This document shows, piece by piece, positions 16,978-25,252 of a stretch of DNA of 64,000 nt. Below the pieces are notes generated by a model. It did not search any database. It saw only the letters and a program-made list of their open reading frames with translations, and was not told the DNA's origin. The position numbers and the translations under genes were made by a program. Position 1 is the first letter of the stretch, and every line of letters starts with the position of its first letter. The stretch comes from Aquimarina macrocephali JAMB N27 (GTDB lineage Bacteria > Bacteroidota > Bacteroidia > Flavobacteriales > Flavobacteriaceae), in assembly GCF_000520995.1 (NCBI RefSeq), contig NZ_JACA01000005.1, positions 1 through 64,000 on the forward strand, written 5' to 3'.

Positions 16978-19902
16978 GTGCGGCATATCATAAAAAAGTA
17001 TTTTTATTTTATAATTTTTCTAATCACTTTTAGCGTTGATGCTCAATCAGAAAACCCTTTATTAGCAGAAGATTTTGAAACCCAACAAAGGTGGGTGGAT
17101 AGCATTTATAATAGAATGACCCTTAAAGAAAAAGTGGGTCAGTTGTTTATGGTAAATGTATCTTCTTCTGATCCTCAAAGAGAAACAGATAAAATAAAAC
17201 GACTCATTGAAGAGTTTATGATTGGAGGCGTTATTTTTTCTAAAGGAGGCCCCAAGCGACAGGCTAAGCTAAATAATGAATATCAGAAATTATCCAAAAT
17301 ACCATTATTAATAGGTATAGATGCAGAATGGGGGCTAGGTATGCGATTAGATTCGACACAGGCTTTTCCCTGGAATATGACCCTTGGAGCAATACAAGAT
17401 AATCATCTAATAGAAGAAACAGGAAGACAAGTAGCAAGGCATTGCAAACGAATGGGAGTGCATATTAATTTTGCACCTGTTGTAGATATTAATACAAACC
17501 CTAAAAATCCAATCATTGGTAATCGTTCTTTTGGAGAAGATAAAGAAAAGGTAACTCAAAAAGCACTGGCTTTTATGAAAGGTATGCAACGAGAGGGGAT
17601 TCTGGCTAGTGCAAAGCATTTTCCTGGCCATGGGGATACCGATACTGATTCACATAATACATTACCTACTATTAATTTCGATGCCAAAAGAATTGATAGT
17701 ATCGAATTATATCCATATAAAAAACTTATTAATGAAGGGCTATCCAGTATTATGGTTGCTCATCTTAATATTCCTAGTTTAGAATATAGATCAGACTATC
17801 CGTCTTCTATTTCTAAAAAAGTAGTTTCTGGAGTATTAAAAGATAGTTTAAGGTTTGAAGGATTAATTTTTACAGATGCTCTTAATATGAAAGGAGCTTC
17901 TAATTTTAAAGCCCCGGGCGATATTGATTTAGCAGCTTTTTTGGCAGGAAATGATATTCTTTTAATGTCGGAAGATGTGCCATTAGCATCCCAAAAAATA
18001 GTATCTGCATATTACTCTGGAGCTCTTACAGAAGAGCGTTTATCGTATTCTGTAAGAAAGATCTTATTGGCTAAATATAAAGCTGGCCTTAATGCCTATC
18101 AACCTGTAGAAACAGATTTCCTTTATGAGGAATTAAATAGTGTAAAAAATAAAGTGCTGCTTCATGATTTGGTCGAAAATTCTTTGACTGTTATAAAAAA
18201 TGAAAGAGCTACACTGCCGATTAAAAACCTTGACCTAAAAAAAATTGCTTATGTTTCCCTTGGAGACGATTCTGGAGAAACATTTTATGAAGAACTAAGC
18301 AAATACACTCAGGTCGAATGGGTAAAAGCCAATCAATTGGGTGAAATGGTAGAGCAATTAAAAAACTATAATTATGTTATTGTAGGTTTTCATAAATCTA
18401 ACGACTCACCCTGGGCAGAATATAAGTTTAAGGATAAAGAATTGGTTTGGTTATACGAGATTGCCAGGTTAAACACTACAGTTCTTAGTATATTTGCACG
18501 ACCTTATGCAATGTTAGATATGCTAACCACTACAAATTTTGAAGGTATAGTGATGTCCTATCAAAATAGTAAGGTGGCTCAGGAGAAAACGGCACAATTA
18601 CTTTTTGGAGCTTTAGAGGCCAAAGGAAAACTTCCTGTAAGCATTGGAGAAGAATTTCCTGCAGGTACAGGATATGAGACCAGAGCCTTAAATAGGTTAT
18701 CTTATGGATTGCCCGAAAGTGTAGGGATGAATTCTTATAAACTTAATAGAATTGATTCTATAGTGGATTTTGCACTAAAAGAAAAAATGGCACCGGGTGT
18801 ACAGCTAATCGTTGCAAGGAAAGGAAAAGTAGTGTTTAATAAAAATTATGGATACCATACCTATAATAAATTTAGAAAAGTTAAAGGGTCTGATGTTTAT
18901 GATCTGGCGTCTTTGACCAAAATATTAGCTACTTTACCGCTTACCATAGAGCTAAAGGATAAAGGAATAATTTCTTTAAATACTAGGGTAGGAAAGATGT
19001 TACCCTCTTTTAAGGGATCTAATAAAGAAAATATCACCTTAAGATCGATGCTGTCGCATTATGCAAAATTAAAGGCTTGGATTCCTTTTTATTTGCAAAC
19101 AATGGATTCTGTGACACGAAAACCTGATAAGAAATATTATAGAAAAAGCCGCTCTAAAGATTTTAATATTGAAGTCACTAATAATCTTTATTTCAGAAGT
19201 GACATGAAGGATTCTTTACTTCTAAGAATTAGAGATAGTGAATTAAGGGATAGATTAAAATATAAGTATAGTGATTTGCCGTACTATCTTTTAAAAACAT
19301 ATATAGAGAATCATTATGGCAATACGTTACATAAGCTCACTCAGCAACATTTTTATAAACCATTGGGAGCTAATAATGCCTCGTATTTACCTTTAACGCA
19401 ATTCAGAAAAAAGAGAATTGTTCCTACAGAGCATGATAGGATTTTTAGAGATGAGGTTGTTCATGGGTATGTTCATGATCAGGGAGCAGCTATGTTAGGA
19501 GGAATTGCTGGGCATGCTGGACTTTTTGCTAATGCTAATGATGTTACTAAGATAATGCAAATGTATCTCAATAAAGGATATTATGGCGGCAAGCAATATT
19601 TTAGAGAAGAAACATTAGATGAGTTTAATACATGTCATTATTGCCATCGAAATGTACGACGAGGAATAGGGTTTGATAAACCACAATTGGGTGATGTAGG
19701 ACCGACTTGCGGTTGTATATCAATGACTAGTTTTGGTCATAGTGGCTTTACAGGAACATTTACCTGGGCAGATCCAGAACAGGAAATAATATATGTCTTT
19801 TTAAGTAATCGTACTTTCCCTAATGCCGCGAATCGAAAACTTATATCTCATGATATTCGTTCAGAGATACAAAGGTTAATATATGAAGCGATAGACTATT
19901 GA
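16978..19902 (+). CDS. Fusion of GH3 glycosidase and class C beta-lactamase-type serine hydrolase
   Basis: 974 residues from a GTG start. A signal peptide (FYFIIFLITFSVDAQ) is followed by a GH3 domain like NagZ beta-N-acetylglucosaminidase (residues about 35-390): KHFPGHGDTDTDSHNTLP with the catalytic His/Asp pair and LIFTDALNMKGA with the nucleophile Asp. A linker GH3 C-terminal-like region follows. The C-terminal part (about 590-974) is a beta-lactamase/transpeptidase-like hydrolase: DLASLTK (SxxK), YSDLPYY in place of YxN, and HSGFTG (HxG-like). Both halves suggest periplasmic or outer-membrane cell-wall turnover, for instance of GlcNAc-containing muropeptides and their peptides. Fusions of this type are known in Bacteroidota. 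It probably shares a transcript with the gene at 16485. Confidence 0.9.
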   Translation: MRHIIKKYFYFIIFLITFSVDAQSENPLLAEDFETQQRWVDSIYNRMTLKEKVGQLFMVNVSSSDPQRETDKIKRLIEEFMIGGVIFSKGGPKRQAKLNNEYQKLSKIPLLIGIDAEWGLGMRLDSTQAFPWNMTLGAIQDNHLIEETGRQVARHCKRMGVHINFAPVVDINTNPKNPIIGNRSFGEDKEKVTQKALAFMKGMQREGILASAKHFPGHGDTDTDSHNTLPTINFDAKRIDSIELYPYKKLINEGLSSIMVAHLNIPSLEYRSDYPSSISKKVVSGVLKDSLRFEGLIFTDALNMKGASNFKAPGDIDLAAFLAGNDILLMSEDVPLASQKIVSAYYSGALTEERLSYSVRKILLAKYKAGLNAYQPVETDFLYEELNSVKNKVLLHDLVENSLTVIKNERATLPIKNLDLKKIAYVSLGDDSGETFYEELSKYTQVEWVKANQLGEMVEQLKNYNYVIVGFHKSNDSPWAEYKFKDKELVWLYEIARLNTTVLSIFARPYAMLDMLTTTNFEGIVMSYQNSKVAQEKTAQLLFGALEAKGKLPVSIGEEFPAGTGYETRALNRLSYGLPESVGMNSYKLNRIDSIVDFALKEKMAPGVQLIVARKGKVVFNKNYGYHTYNKFRKVKGSDVYDLASLTKILATLPLTIELKDKGIISLNTRVGKMLPSFKGSNKENITLRSMLSHYAKLKAWIPFYLQTMDSVTRKPDKKYYRKSRSKDFNIEVTNNLYFRSDMKDSLLLRIRDSELRDRLKYKYSDLPYYLLKTYIENHYGNTLHKLTQQHFYKPLGANNASYLPLTQFRKKRIVPTEHDRIFRDEVVHGYVHDQGAAMLGGIAGHAGLFANANDVTKIMQMYLNKGYYGGKQYFREETLDEFNTCHYCHRNVRRGIGFDKPQLGDVGPTCGCISMTSFGHSGFTGTFTWADPEQEIIYVFLSNRTFPNAANRKLISHDIRSEIQRLIYEAIDY

Positions 19903-19948
19903 TTGATAATGATGTTAAGAGTGGTAGTAATTTTCAAAAGTTAAAAAT

Positions 19949-20851
19949 ATGAGTATTAAGGTTTCGTGTCAAGATTCTATATGCTCGCGTATAGTAGCCG
20001 GGTGTATGAACTGGGGAGAATGGGGAGCTAATTTAACCATAGATCAAGCTCAGGAATTGATTGAAGGTTGTCTTGCTATAGATGTTACTACTTTTGATCA
20101 CGCAGATATCTATGGGCATTATACTACAGAAACATTATTTGGTAATGCACTTAAAAAACAACCTTCTCTTCGCGAAAAAATGCAACTTGTTACCAAATGT
20201 GGTATTAAATTAGTAACACCTAACCGCCCTGATACTGTTATTCAATCATACAATACCAGTAAAGATTATATTATAAATTGTGCAGAACAATCTTTACAGA
20301 ATCTAAATACAGATTATATAGATTTGTTTTTGATTCATAGACCAAGTCCGCTAATGAATCCTGAAGAGATTGCAGAGGCTTTTACCAAACTTAAAAATGA
20401 GGGTAAGGTATTGCGTTTTGGAGTGTCAAACTTTACGATACAACAATTTGAGATGTTACATAAGTTTATACCTTTGGCAACAAACCAGATAGAAGTCTCT
20501 CCACTTCATTTGGACCCTTTTGTAGATGGTACCTTGGATCAATGTATTACCGAACATGTTAAACCCATGGGGTATTCTACACTTGCAGGAGGAAAATTCT
20601 TTATGAAACAGCCTGAAGATAGGGTTGTGAGGATTAATAAAGTGGTTAATATGTTGTCTGAAAAATATAATGTTACGTCTGATCAGATTCTAACATCTTG
20701 GATTATAAAACATCCCTCTGGTATTCTTCCAGTTATTGGGTCGACCAAAATTAATCGTATTAAATCAGCAGTAGATGCTTTAGCGATTAAAATTACTGAT
20801 GAAGAATGGTTTATGATTTGGGTAGCTTCTACAGGAAAAGAAGTGGCTTAA
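19949..20851 (+). CDS. Aldo/keto reductase
   Basis: 300 residues, the normal length for a TIM-barrel AKR. Catalytic elements are FDHADIYGHYTTE (Asp, Tyr), VTKCGI (Lys) and DLFLIHRPSP (His). ILPVIGSTKINRI near the C-terminus is the NADP-phosphate-binding motif. It is close to the YdhF-type oxidoreductase group. The natural substrate cannot be inferred. Confidence 0.9.
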   Translation: MSIKVSCQDSICSRIVAGCMNWGEWGANLTIDQAQELIEGCLAIDVTTFDHADIYGHYTTETLFGNALKKQPSLREKMQLVTKCGIKLVTPNRPDTVIQSYNTSKDYIINCAEQSLQNLNTDYIDLFLIHRPSPLMNPEEIAEAFTKLKNEGKVLRFGVSNFTIQQFEMLHKFIPLATNQIEVSPLHLDPFVDGTLDQCITEHVKPMGYSTLAGGKFFMKQPEDRVVRINKVVNMLSEKYNVTSDQILTSWIIKHPSGILPVIGSTKINRIKSAVDALAIKITDEEWFMIWVASTGKEVA

Positions 20852-21112
20852 AAGAATGCTGTTTTGATCATAAATAGTCCTTAGATATGTAGTTGACTGT
20901 CAGTTTGTTTACTTAACATACTTATAAAAGAACTTTAACTATAACTACAAATAATGTTAAAATACATGTAAATTACTACAAGTTGCTATTTTTTCCTATA
21001 TATTTAGTATTGAAAATCGAACGTTTATTTACAATTTTATGTAGTATTTGTAAACCGTAACATTTAAATTCTTCACAAATCGTTATTCCCCTAACCCCCT
21101 AACTCTAAACTA

Positions 21113-21568
21113 ATGAATAAGTATAAACTAACATGTATCGGATTAGTGTTATCTATTTTTATTTACGTAACATCCATTGTCTTAGAATTAGAATTATTTG
21201 AAAAAGCTATTGCATTATTGGCAAGTATAGAGCAATTTGAATTTGACGAAATGATAATTCCAATATTAATATTTTTTGTATTTCTACTTATAGACACACG
21301 GCAAAATGCTAAAAAAGTAAAGATGGAAAATGCAAAACTAAATATTTATAAAGCTATGCTTTCTTCTAGTCATCATATCCTAAATAATTTCATTTACCAA
21401 ATGGATATATTTAAAATTACAGCAGAAGATACTCCTGGGTTTGATGTCAAAGTTTTGGCCTTTTATGAAGAGATTATTAGTAATGCTGCTTATCAAATTA
21501 ATTCTTTAAGCAACCTTACGACTATTGATGAATTTTCGATCAGAACCTCGGTAATGACTGAATCTTAA
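21113..21568 (+). CDS. Membrane protein with histidine-kinase DHp-like helix, no kinase domain
   Basis: 151 residues: two transmembrane segments (about 7-26 and 47-62), a short basic loop, then a helical region with SSSHHILNNFIYQMDIF (residues 84-100). This resembles the H-box helix of a histidine kinase dimerisation domain, with histidines at 87/88. The frame ends about 50 residues later, before any ATPase domain (no N, G1, F or G2 box). It may be a stand-alone phosphoacceptor or a degenerate kinase; the resemblance is by eye only. It is flanked by 261 bases of AT-rich DNA upstream and by the convergent rsmD. Confidence 0.65.
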   Translation: MNKYKLTCIGLVLSIFIYVTSIVLELELFEKAIALLASIEQFEFDEMIIPILIFFVFLLIDTRQNAKKVKMENAKLNIYKAMLSSSHHILNNFIYQMDIFKITAEDTPGFDVKVLAFYEEIISNAAYQINSLSNLTTIDEFSIRTSVMTES

Positions 21569-21593
21569 TATATAAGGAGGCTTTTTTGTAGAT

Positions 21594-22130
21594 TTATTTT
21601 TCAAAAAAACTAAAAACAGATCCTCCATATTTTCTCGAATTACTAAAATATGGTGATTCCTCGAGAGAGGTATGTTTAGAATGCTCAATAATCAAGACCC
21701 CATGCTCATTTAATAATTCATTTTCAAAAACTAATGTTGCAATTTTACTAAACTGATCTGTAGTAAAATCATATGGGGGATCAGCAAAGATGATATCTGT
21801 TTTTCGTTTTACTTTTTCGAGATAGCTATACACATCACTTTTTATGGTTTCAATAGGAGAGTCCAGTTCCTTTGCTACACTTTTGATATATCCAAGGCAT
21901 GCATAGTGAGAATCTACTGCAGTTACATCCTCTGTTCCTCTGGATATGAATTCATAGCTTATGTTTCCTGTTCCTGCAAAAAGATCTAAAACAGATATTT
22001 GAGAGAAGTTGTATTGATTTCTTAAGATATTAAACAACGCCTCTTTTGCCATATCAGTAGTAGGACGTACGGGCAACTTTTTAGGTGCTGTAAGTCTTTT
22101 TCCTTTATATTTTCCTGAGATAATACGCAT
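21594..22130 (-). CDS. rsmD: 16S rRNA (guanine966-N2)-methyltransferase RsmD
   Basis: 178 residues, the usual length. Signatures: MRIISGKYKGKRL at the N-terminus, RPTTDMAKEALFNIL, the SAM-binding VLDLFAGTGNISYEFISRG, and the catalytic ADPPYDF (NPPY-type motif). It methylates the exocyclic amine of G966 in 16S rRNA during small-subunit assembly. Only two bases separate it from the upstream DUF3822 gene, so it is the last gene of a three-gene unit on this strand. Confidence 0.95.
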   Translation of the reverse strand: MRIISGKYKGKRLTAPKKLPVRPTTDMAKEALFNILRNQYNFSQISVLDLFAGTGNISYEFISRGTEDVTAVDSHYACLGYIKSVAKELDSPIETIKSDVYSYLEKVKRKTDIIFADPPYDFTTDQFSKIATLVFENELLNEHGVLIIEHSKHTSLEESPYFSNSRKYGGSVFSFFEK

Positions 22131-22132
22131 AT

Positions 22133-22957
22133 TTAAAAATGACTAAGTAATACAAAATGTTTATGAGGCTCAAAAGATGCTATATCTTCTGTTATTTGTG
22201 GTTTCTGAAGAAGGCTTCCGAAACTTATGTGACGAATATAAGTATATGCAATATTGAAAAACTCACTATCTTTAGAAATATCTCCTAAAAATACCAAATT
22301 GAATTCTTCTGGGTTTAGTTGTAATTGCTCTGTAGTGTACAATAGGTAATACAAAAAATCTTCTTTGGTTTGATATTTATATGTATTACTTAATATCAAA
22401 TTTCCTTTATTGATTACTATAATATCAAAAGAAGCATCATTCATGTTCGCAAAAACGGTAATAGATTCGCTGTTTTTTTCTTGAGTAAGCAAAGAATTTA
22501 TTAGAATGGTACTGGAGTGTTTATAGGTAAAAGACCCAAATGTATCAAAAAAGAAATTATTAATATTGGTATAAGGAATGTATACTGTTACAATATTATG
22601 GGGATTCAATTCATCAAAAGCGATAAAATCATTTTGAAGCACCTTCGTGTTAAACTTAAGGTACTCATTTAATAATTTTTCGCTAAATAGAGGTTTAGGA
22701 ACTACAGTGTATAGCTCATTCTGATATATTACCTCGATAGTATCAAAAACTTCTTTTAGGTTGTGATTGTGATCAAAAGTATATTTGATTTTATCAAGTA
22801 CTTGTTTAGGACTTAATTGTATACCAAAGGTTTCGTGCTCTATAGATGTTATTTGATTATTAGTATTTACGGTACAAAAAGAAAGTCCATTCAAGCTTAC
22901 CTGAATGGACAATGTTTTTGATGTATTATCAATTGTATTATTGATCGTTTGCACCAT
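22133..22957 (-). CDS. DUF3822-family protein (actin-like fold suspected)
   Basis: 274 residues, soluble. N-terminal SIQVSLNGLSFCTVN and the later FDIIVINKGNLILSNTYKYQTKEDFLYYLL followed by NLVFLGDI match DUF3822, a Bacteroidota family. From memory it has been assigned an RNase H/actin-like fold. The order strand-helix-LGG-like loop recalls PilM-type proteins, but no ATP-binding residues can be confirmed by eye. The 5' end overlaps the upstream membrane-protein gene by 20 bases, implying coupled synthesis. Function unknown. Confidence 0.82.
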   Translation of the reverse strand: MVQTINNTIDNTSKTLSIQVSLNGLSFCTVNTNNQITSIEHETFGIQLSPKQVLDKIKYTFDHNHNLKEVFDTIEVIYQNELYTVVPKPLFSEKLLNEYLKFNTKVLQNDFIAFDELNPHNIVTVYIPYTNINNFFFDTFGSFTYKHSSTILINSLLTQEKNSESITVFANMNDASFDIIVINKGNLILSNTYKYQTKEDFLYYLLYTTEQLQLNPEEFNLVFLGDISKDSEFFNIAYTYIRHISFGSLLQKPQITEDIASFEPHKHFVLLSHF

Positions 22958-23582
22958 AAGTTCTTGGCCAGTTACCAGAAGTCATTACTTCTGTCATTGA
23001 TCCTACCGAAAGAAACCCACCATTAACTTCATCAACAGAACGTACTTCTTTCTCTTGAGCTAATAAGTCTTTATCTTGATCGTGTAGTAATATATCTTTA
23101 GATACTTTAGCTTCAAAAACCGGGATTCTAAGGTCATTTTTGTTAATATAACCAGCATCCATTACAAAATTAGACTCAACACCACTTATAGGTATTTTAA
23201 TCATATTTTTATGATTTCCTGTTTTGAATAAAGAATCTTTTACAGATGCATATCCAAGAGTGTCAACAATAACCGTATCTCTTGGTTCATCAATTTTGAG
23301 TATCTTATTAAATCTAATAAAACTAGAATCTCTTCTTTGGGTTAATGTAAATTTAGCAGTATCTATAAAAGCAACTAATTTAACAGGATCTTTAGCAAAT
23401 TTTCCAGTCACTGATCTGTATGCTAATTGAGCTGTACGAATATCTCTTAAATTTTCAACAGCTTTTGCATATCTAGCTTGCTTTATTTTATTGAACTTTA
23501 CAGGACCATTAACAGAATTGAATACTAAGTATCCCAAAACTCCTATAATAACCCACAGAACTAATTGAACAACAATTTTCAT
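22938..23582 (-). CDS. Single-pass membrane protein with pilin-like N-terminus
   Basis: 214 residues. A hydrophobic segment (residues 3-22) is followed by KFNKIKQARYAKAVENLRDIRTAQLAYRSVTGKFAKDP, which resembles the N-terminal helix and following loop of type II/IV pseudopilins, although no GFxxxE cleavage motif is present. The rest is periplasmic, with no family recognised. It is the first gene of a unit with the DUF3822 gene (20-base overlap) and rsmD. The pilin resemblance is inference. Confidence 0.75.
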   Translation of the reverse strand: MKIVVQLVLWVIIGVLGYLVFNSVNGPVKFNKIKQARYAKAVENLRDIRTAQLAYRSVTGKFAKDPVKLVAFIDTAKFTLTQRRDSSFIRFNKILKIDEPRDTVIVDTLGYASVKDSLFKTGNHKNMIKIPISGVESNFVMDAGYINKNDLRIPVFEAKVSKDILLHDQDKDLLAQEKEVRSVDEVNGGFLSVGSMTEVMTSGNWPRTYGANDQ

Positions 23583-23615
23583 TTTATGATTTAGCTTTAA
23601 ACATTAGTGTATACG

Positions 23616-23623
23616 CAAATCTA
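23616..23623 (-). promoter_or_regulatory. Predicted -7 element of the pilin-like/DUF3822/rsmD unit
   Basis: TAGATTTG on the minus strand fits TAnnTTTG, 33 bases before the ATG at 23582. Confidence 0.4.
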
Positions 23624-23668
23624 CAATTTTTTTTTAATCGTAAAAGTTTATTGCCAAAAAATCATCCC

Positions 23669-23676
23669 TATCTTTG
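23669..23676 (+). promoter_or_regulatory. Predicted -7 element of the RecD-like helicase gene
   Basis: TATCTTTG fits TAnnTTTG, 42 bases before the ATG. It is divergent from the minus-strand element at 23616. Confidence 0.4.
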
Positions 23677-23718
23677 ATTTATTAATAGAGATATGAACCA
23701 TATAGACAAGTTTTTTTA

Positions 23719-25146
23719 ATGAAGGAAAAAGAATTTTATGAATTATTAAAAGAAGATTTTCCTTTTGAACCTACTATAAAACAAGATATTGTCTTACAAA
23801 AACTATCTTATTTTGTGTTATCAGGGGCAAAAGAATCACTTTTTCTATTAAAAGGATACGCGGGTACAGGAAAAACTACTTTGATAGGATCTTTGGTTAA
23901 AAACCTATGGAAAGCTAAATTAAATGCAGTTTTACTTGCTCCTACGGGGCGTGCAGCCAAAGTGATTAGTAATTTTTCGGGAAAGCAGGCCCAGACTATT
24001 CATAGGAATATTTATTATCCTAAAAAGAATAAAAGTGGTGGATTAGCTTTTCAATTAAAACAAAATAAAAGCCGTAACACTATTTTTATTGTAGATGAGG
24101 CTTCTATGATACCAGATACTCCTAGCGATAGTAAATTATTCGAAAATGGATCTTTACTAGATGATCTAATGATGTATGTGTATTCTGGACATAATTGCAA
24201 AATTCTTTTTATTGGGGATACGGCGCAATTGCCACCTGTAAAATTAGAAGTAAGCCCTGCGCTTGATCCTAATAATCTTGCAATGGGGTTTAATAAAGAA
24301 GTTACTCAGATAGAGCTGGATGAAGTAGTACGACAAGCAGAAAATAGTGGTATTTTAATGAATGCTACCCGGCTAAGAGAAATTATTAATGATGGTTTTT
24401 ACGATTCTTTTCAATTTCAGGTATCAGGATATCCTGATATAGTTAGATTTTTTGATGGTCATGAGATTATGGATGCATTAAATGAGGCATATTCTAGTGT
24501 AGGTCATGAAGAATCTGTGATTATACTTCGTTCTAATAAAAGAGCTAATATTTATAATCAACAGATTCGCTCAAGGATACTTTTTCAAGAAGAAGAACTA
24601 TCACCCGGAGATTATTTGATGGTGGTTAAGAATAATTATTTTTGGTTAGACAATAAAAGTGAGGCTGGTTTTATTGCCAATGGAGATATAATTAAAGTTT
24701 TAGAGATTTTTTCTATAAAAGAATTATATGGATTTCGATTTGCAATAGTTAATGTTAATATGGTTGATTACCCAAATCAAAAACCTTTTGAAACTGTCTT
24801 GTTATTAGATACATTAACATCAGAAACTCCATCTTTATCATATGAAGAATCAAATAAATTGTATCAAGAAGTACTAAAAGATTTTGAGGATGAAAAATCT
24901 AAGTACAAACGATTTATGGGAGTAAAGAATAATAAGTTTTTTAACAGTTTACAGGTTAAATTCTCTTATGCTATTACATGTCATAAATCACAAGGAGGGC
25001 AGTGGGATAATGTGTTTATAGAACAACCTTATCTTCCGGATGGGATTAATAAAGATTATTTAAGATGGTTATATACGGCAGTTACCAGAGCCAAGAAAAA
25101 ATTATACTTAATTGGGTTTAAAGATGATTTTTTTATTGAAAATTAA
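23719..25146 (+). CDS. RecD-like superfamily 1 DNA helicase
   Basis: 475 residues. Motif I GYAGTGKTT, motif Ia APTGRAAKV, motif II IVDEASMIPD (DEAS as in RecD/TraI), motif III FIGDTAQLPPV, motif V SYAITCHKSQGGQWD and motif VI YTAVTRAKKKLYLIG are all visible. The length fits short stand-alone members (AAA_30 plus UvrD_C_2) rather than the long RecD2. It is expected to be an ATP-dependent 5'-3' helicase in DNA repair or replication restart. There are no RecB/RecC genes nearby. Confidence 0.92.
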   Translation: MKEKEFYELLKEDFPFEPTIKQDIVLQKLSYFVLSGAKESLFLLKGYAGTGKTTLIGSLVKNLWKAKLNAVLLAPTGRAAKVISNFSGKQAQTIHRNIYYPKKNKSGGLAFQLKQNKSRNTIFIVDEASMIPDTPSDSKLFENGSLLDDLMMYVYSGHNCKILFIGDTAQLPPVKLEVSPALDPNNLAMGFNKEVTQIELDEVVRQAENSGILMNATRLREIINDGFYDSFQFQVSGYPDIVRFFDGHEIMDALNEAYSSVGHEESVIILRSNKRANIYNQQIRSRILFQEEELSPGDYLMVVKNNYFWLDNKSEAGFIANGDIIKVLEIFSIKELYGFRFAIVNVNMVDYPNQKPFETVLLLDTLTSETPSLSYEESNKLYQEVLKDFEDEKSKYKRFMGVKNNKFFNSLQVKFSYAITCHKSQGGQWDNVFIEQPYLPDGINKDYLRWLYTAVTRAKKKLYLIGFKDDFFIEN

Positions 25147-25221
25147 AATCTACAAAAGAGGCATATTTGGTGTTTTGTGATATAAAATATATGGTTGGCC
25201 CGAAAATTGATTAAAAAAAGT

Positions 25222-25229
25222 TATTTTTG
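25222..25229 (+). promoter_or_regulatory. Predicted -7 element of the Kdo fusion gene
   Basis: TATTTTTG fits TAnnTTTG and ends 23 bases before the TTG start codon, consistent with a short 5' untranslated region. Confidence 0.45.
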
Positions 25230-25252
25230 CAACTCTAGAAAAGCAACAAATT

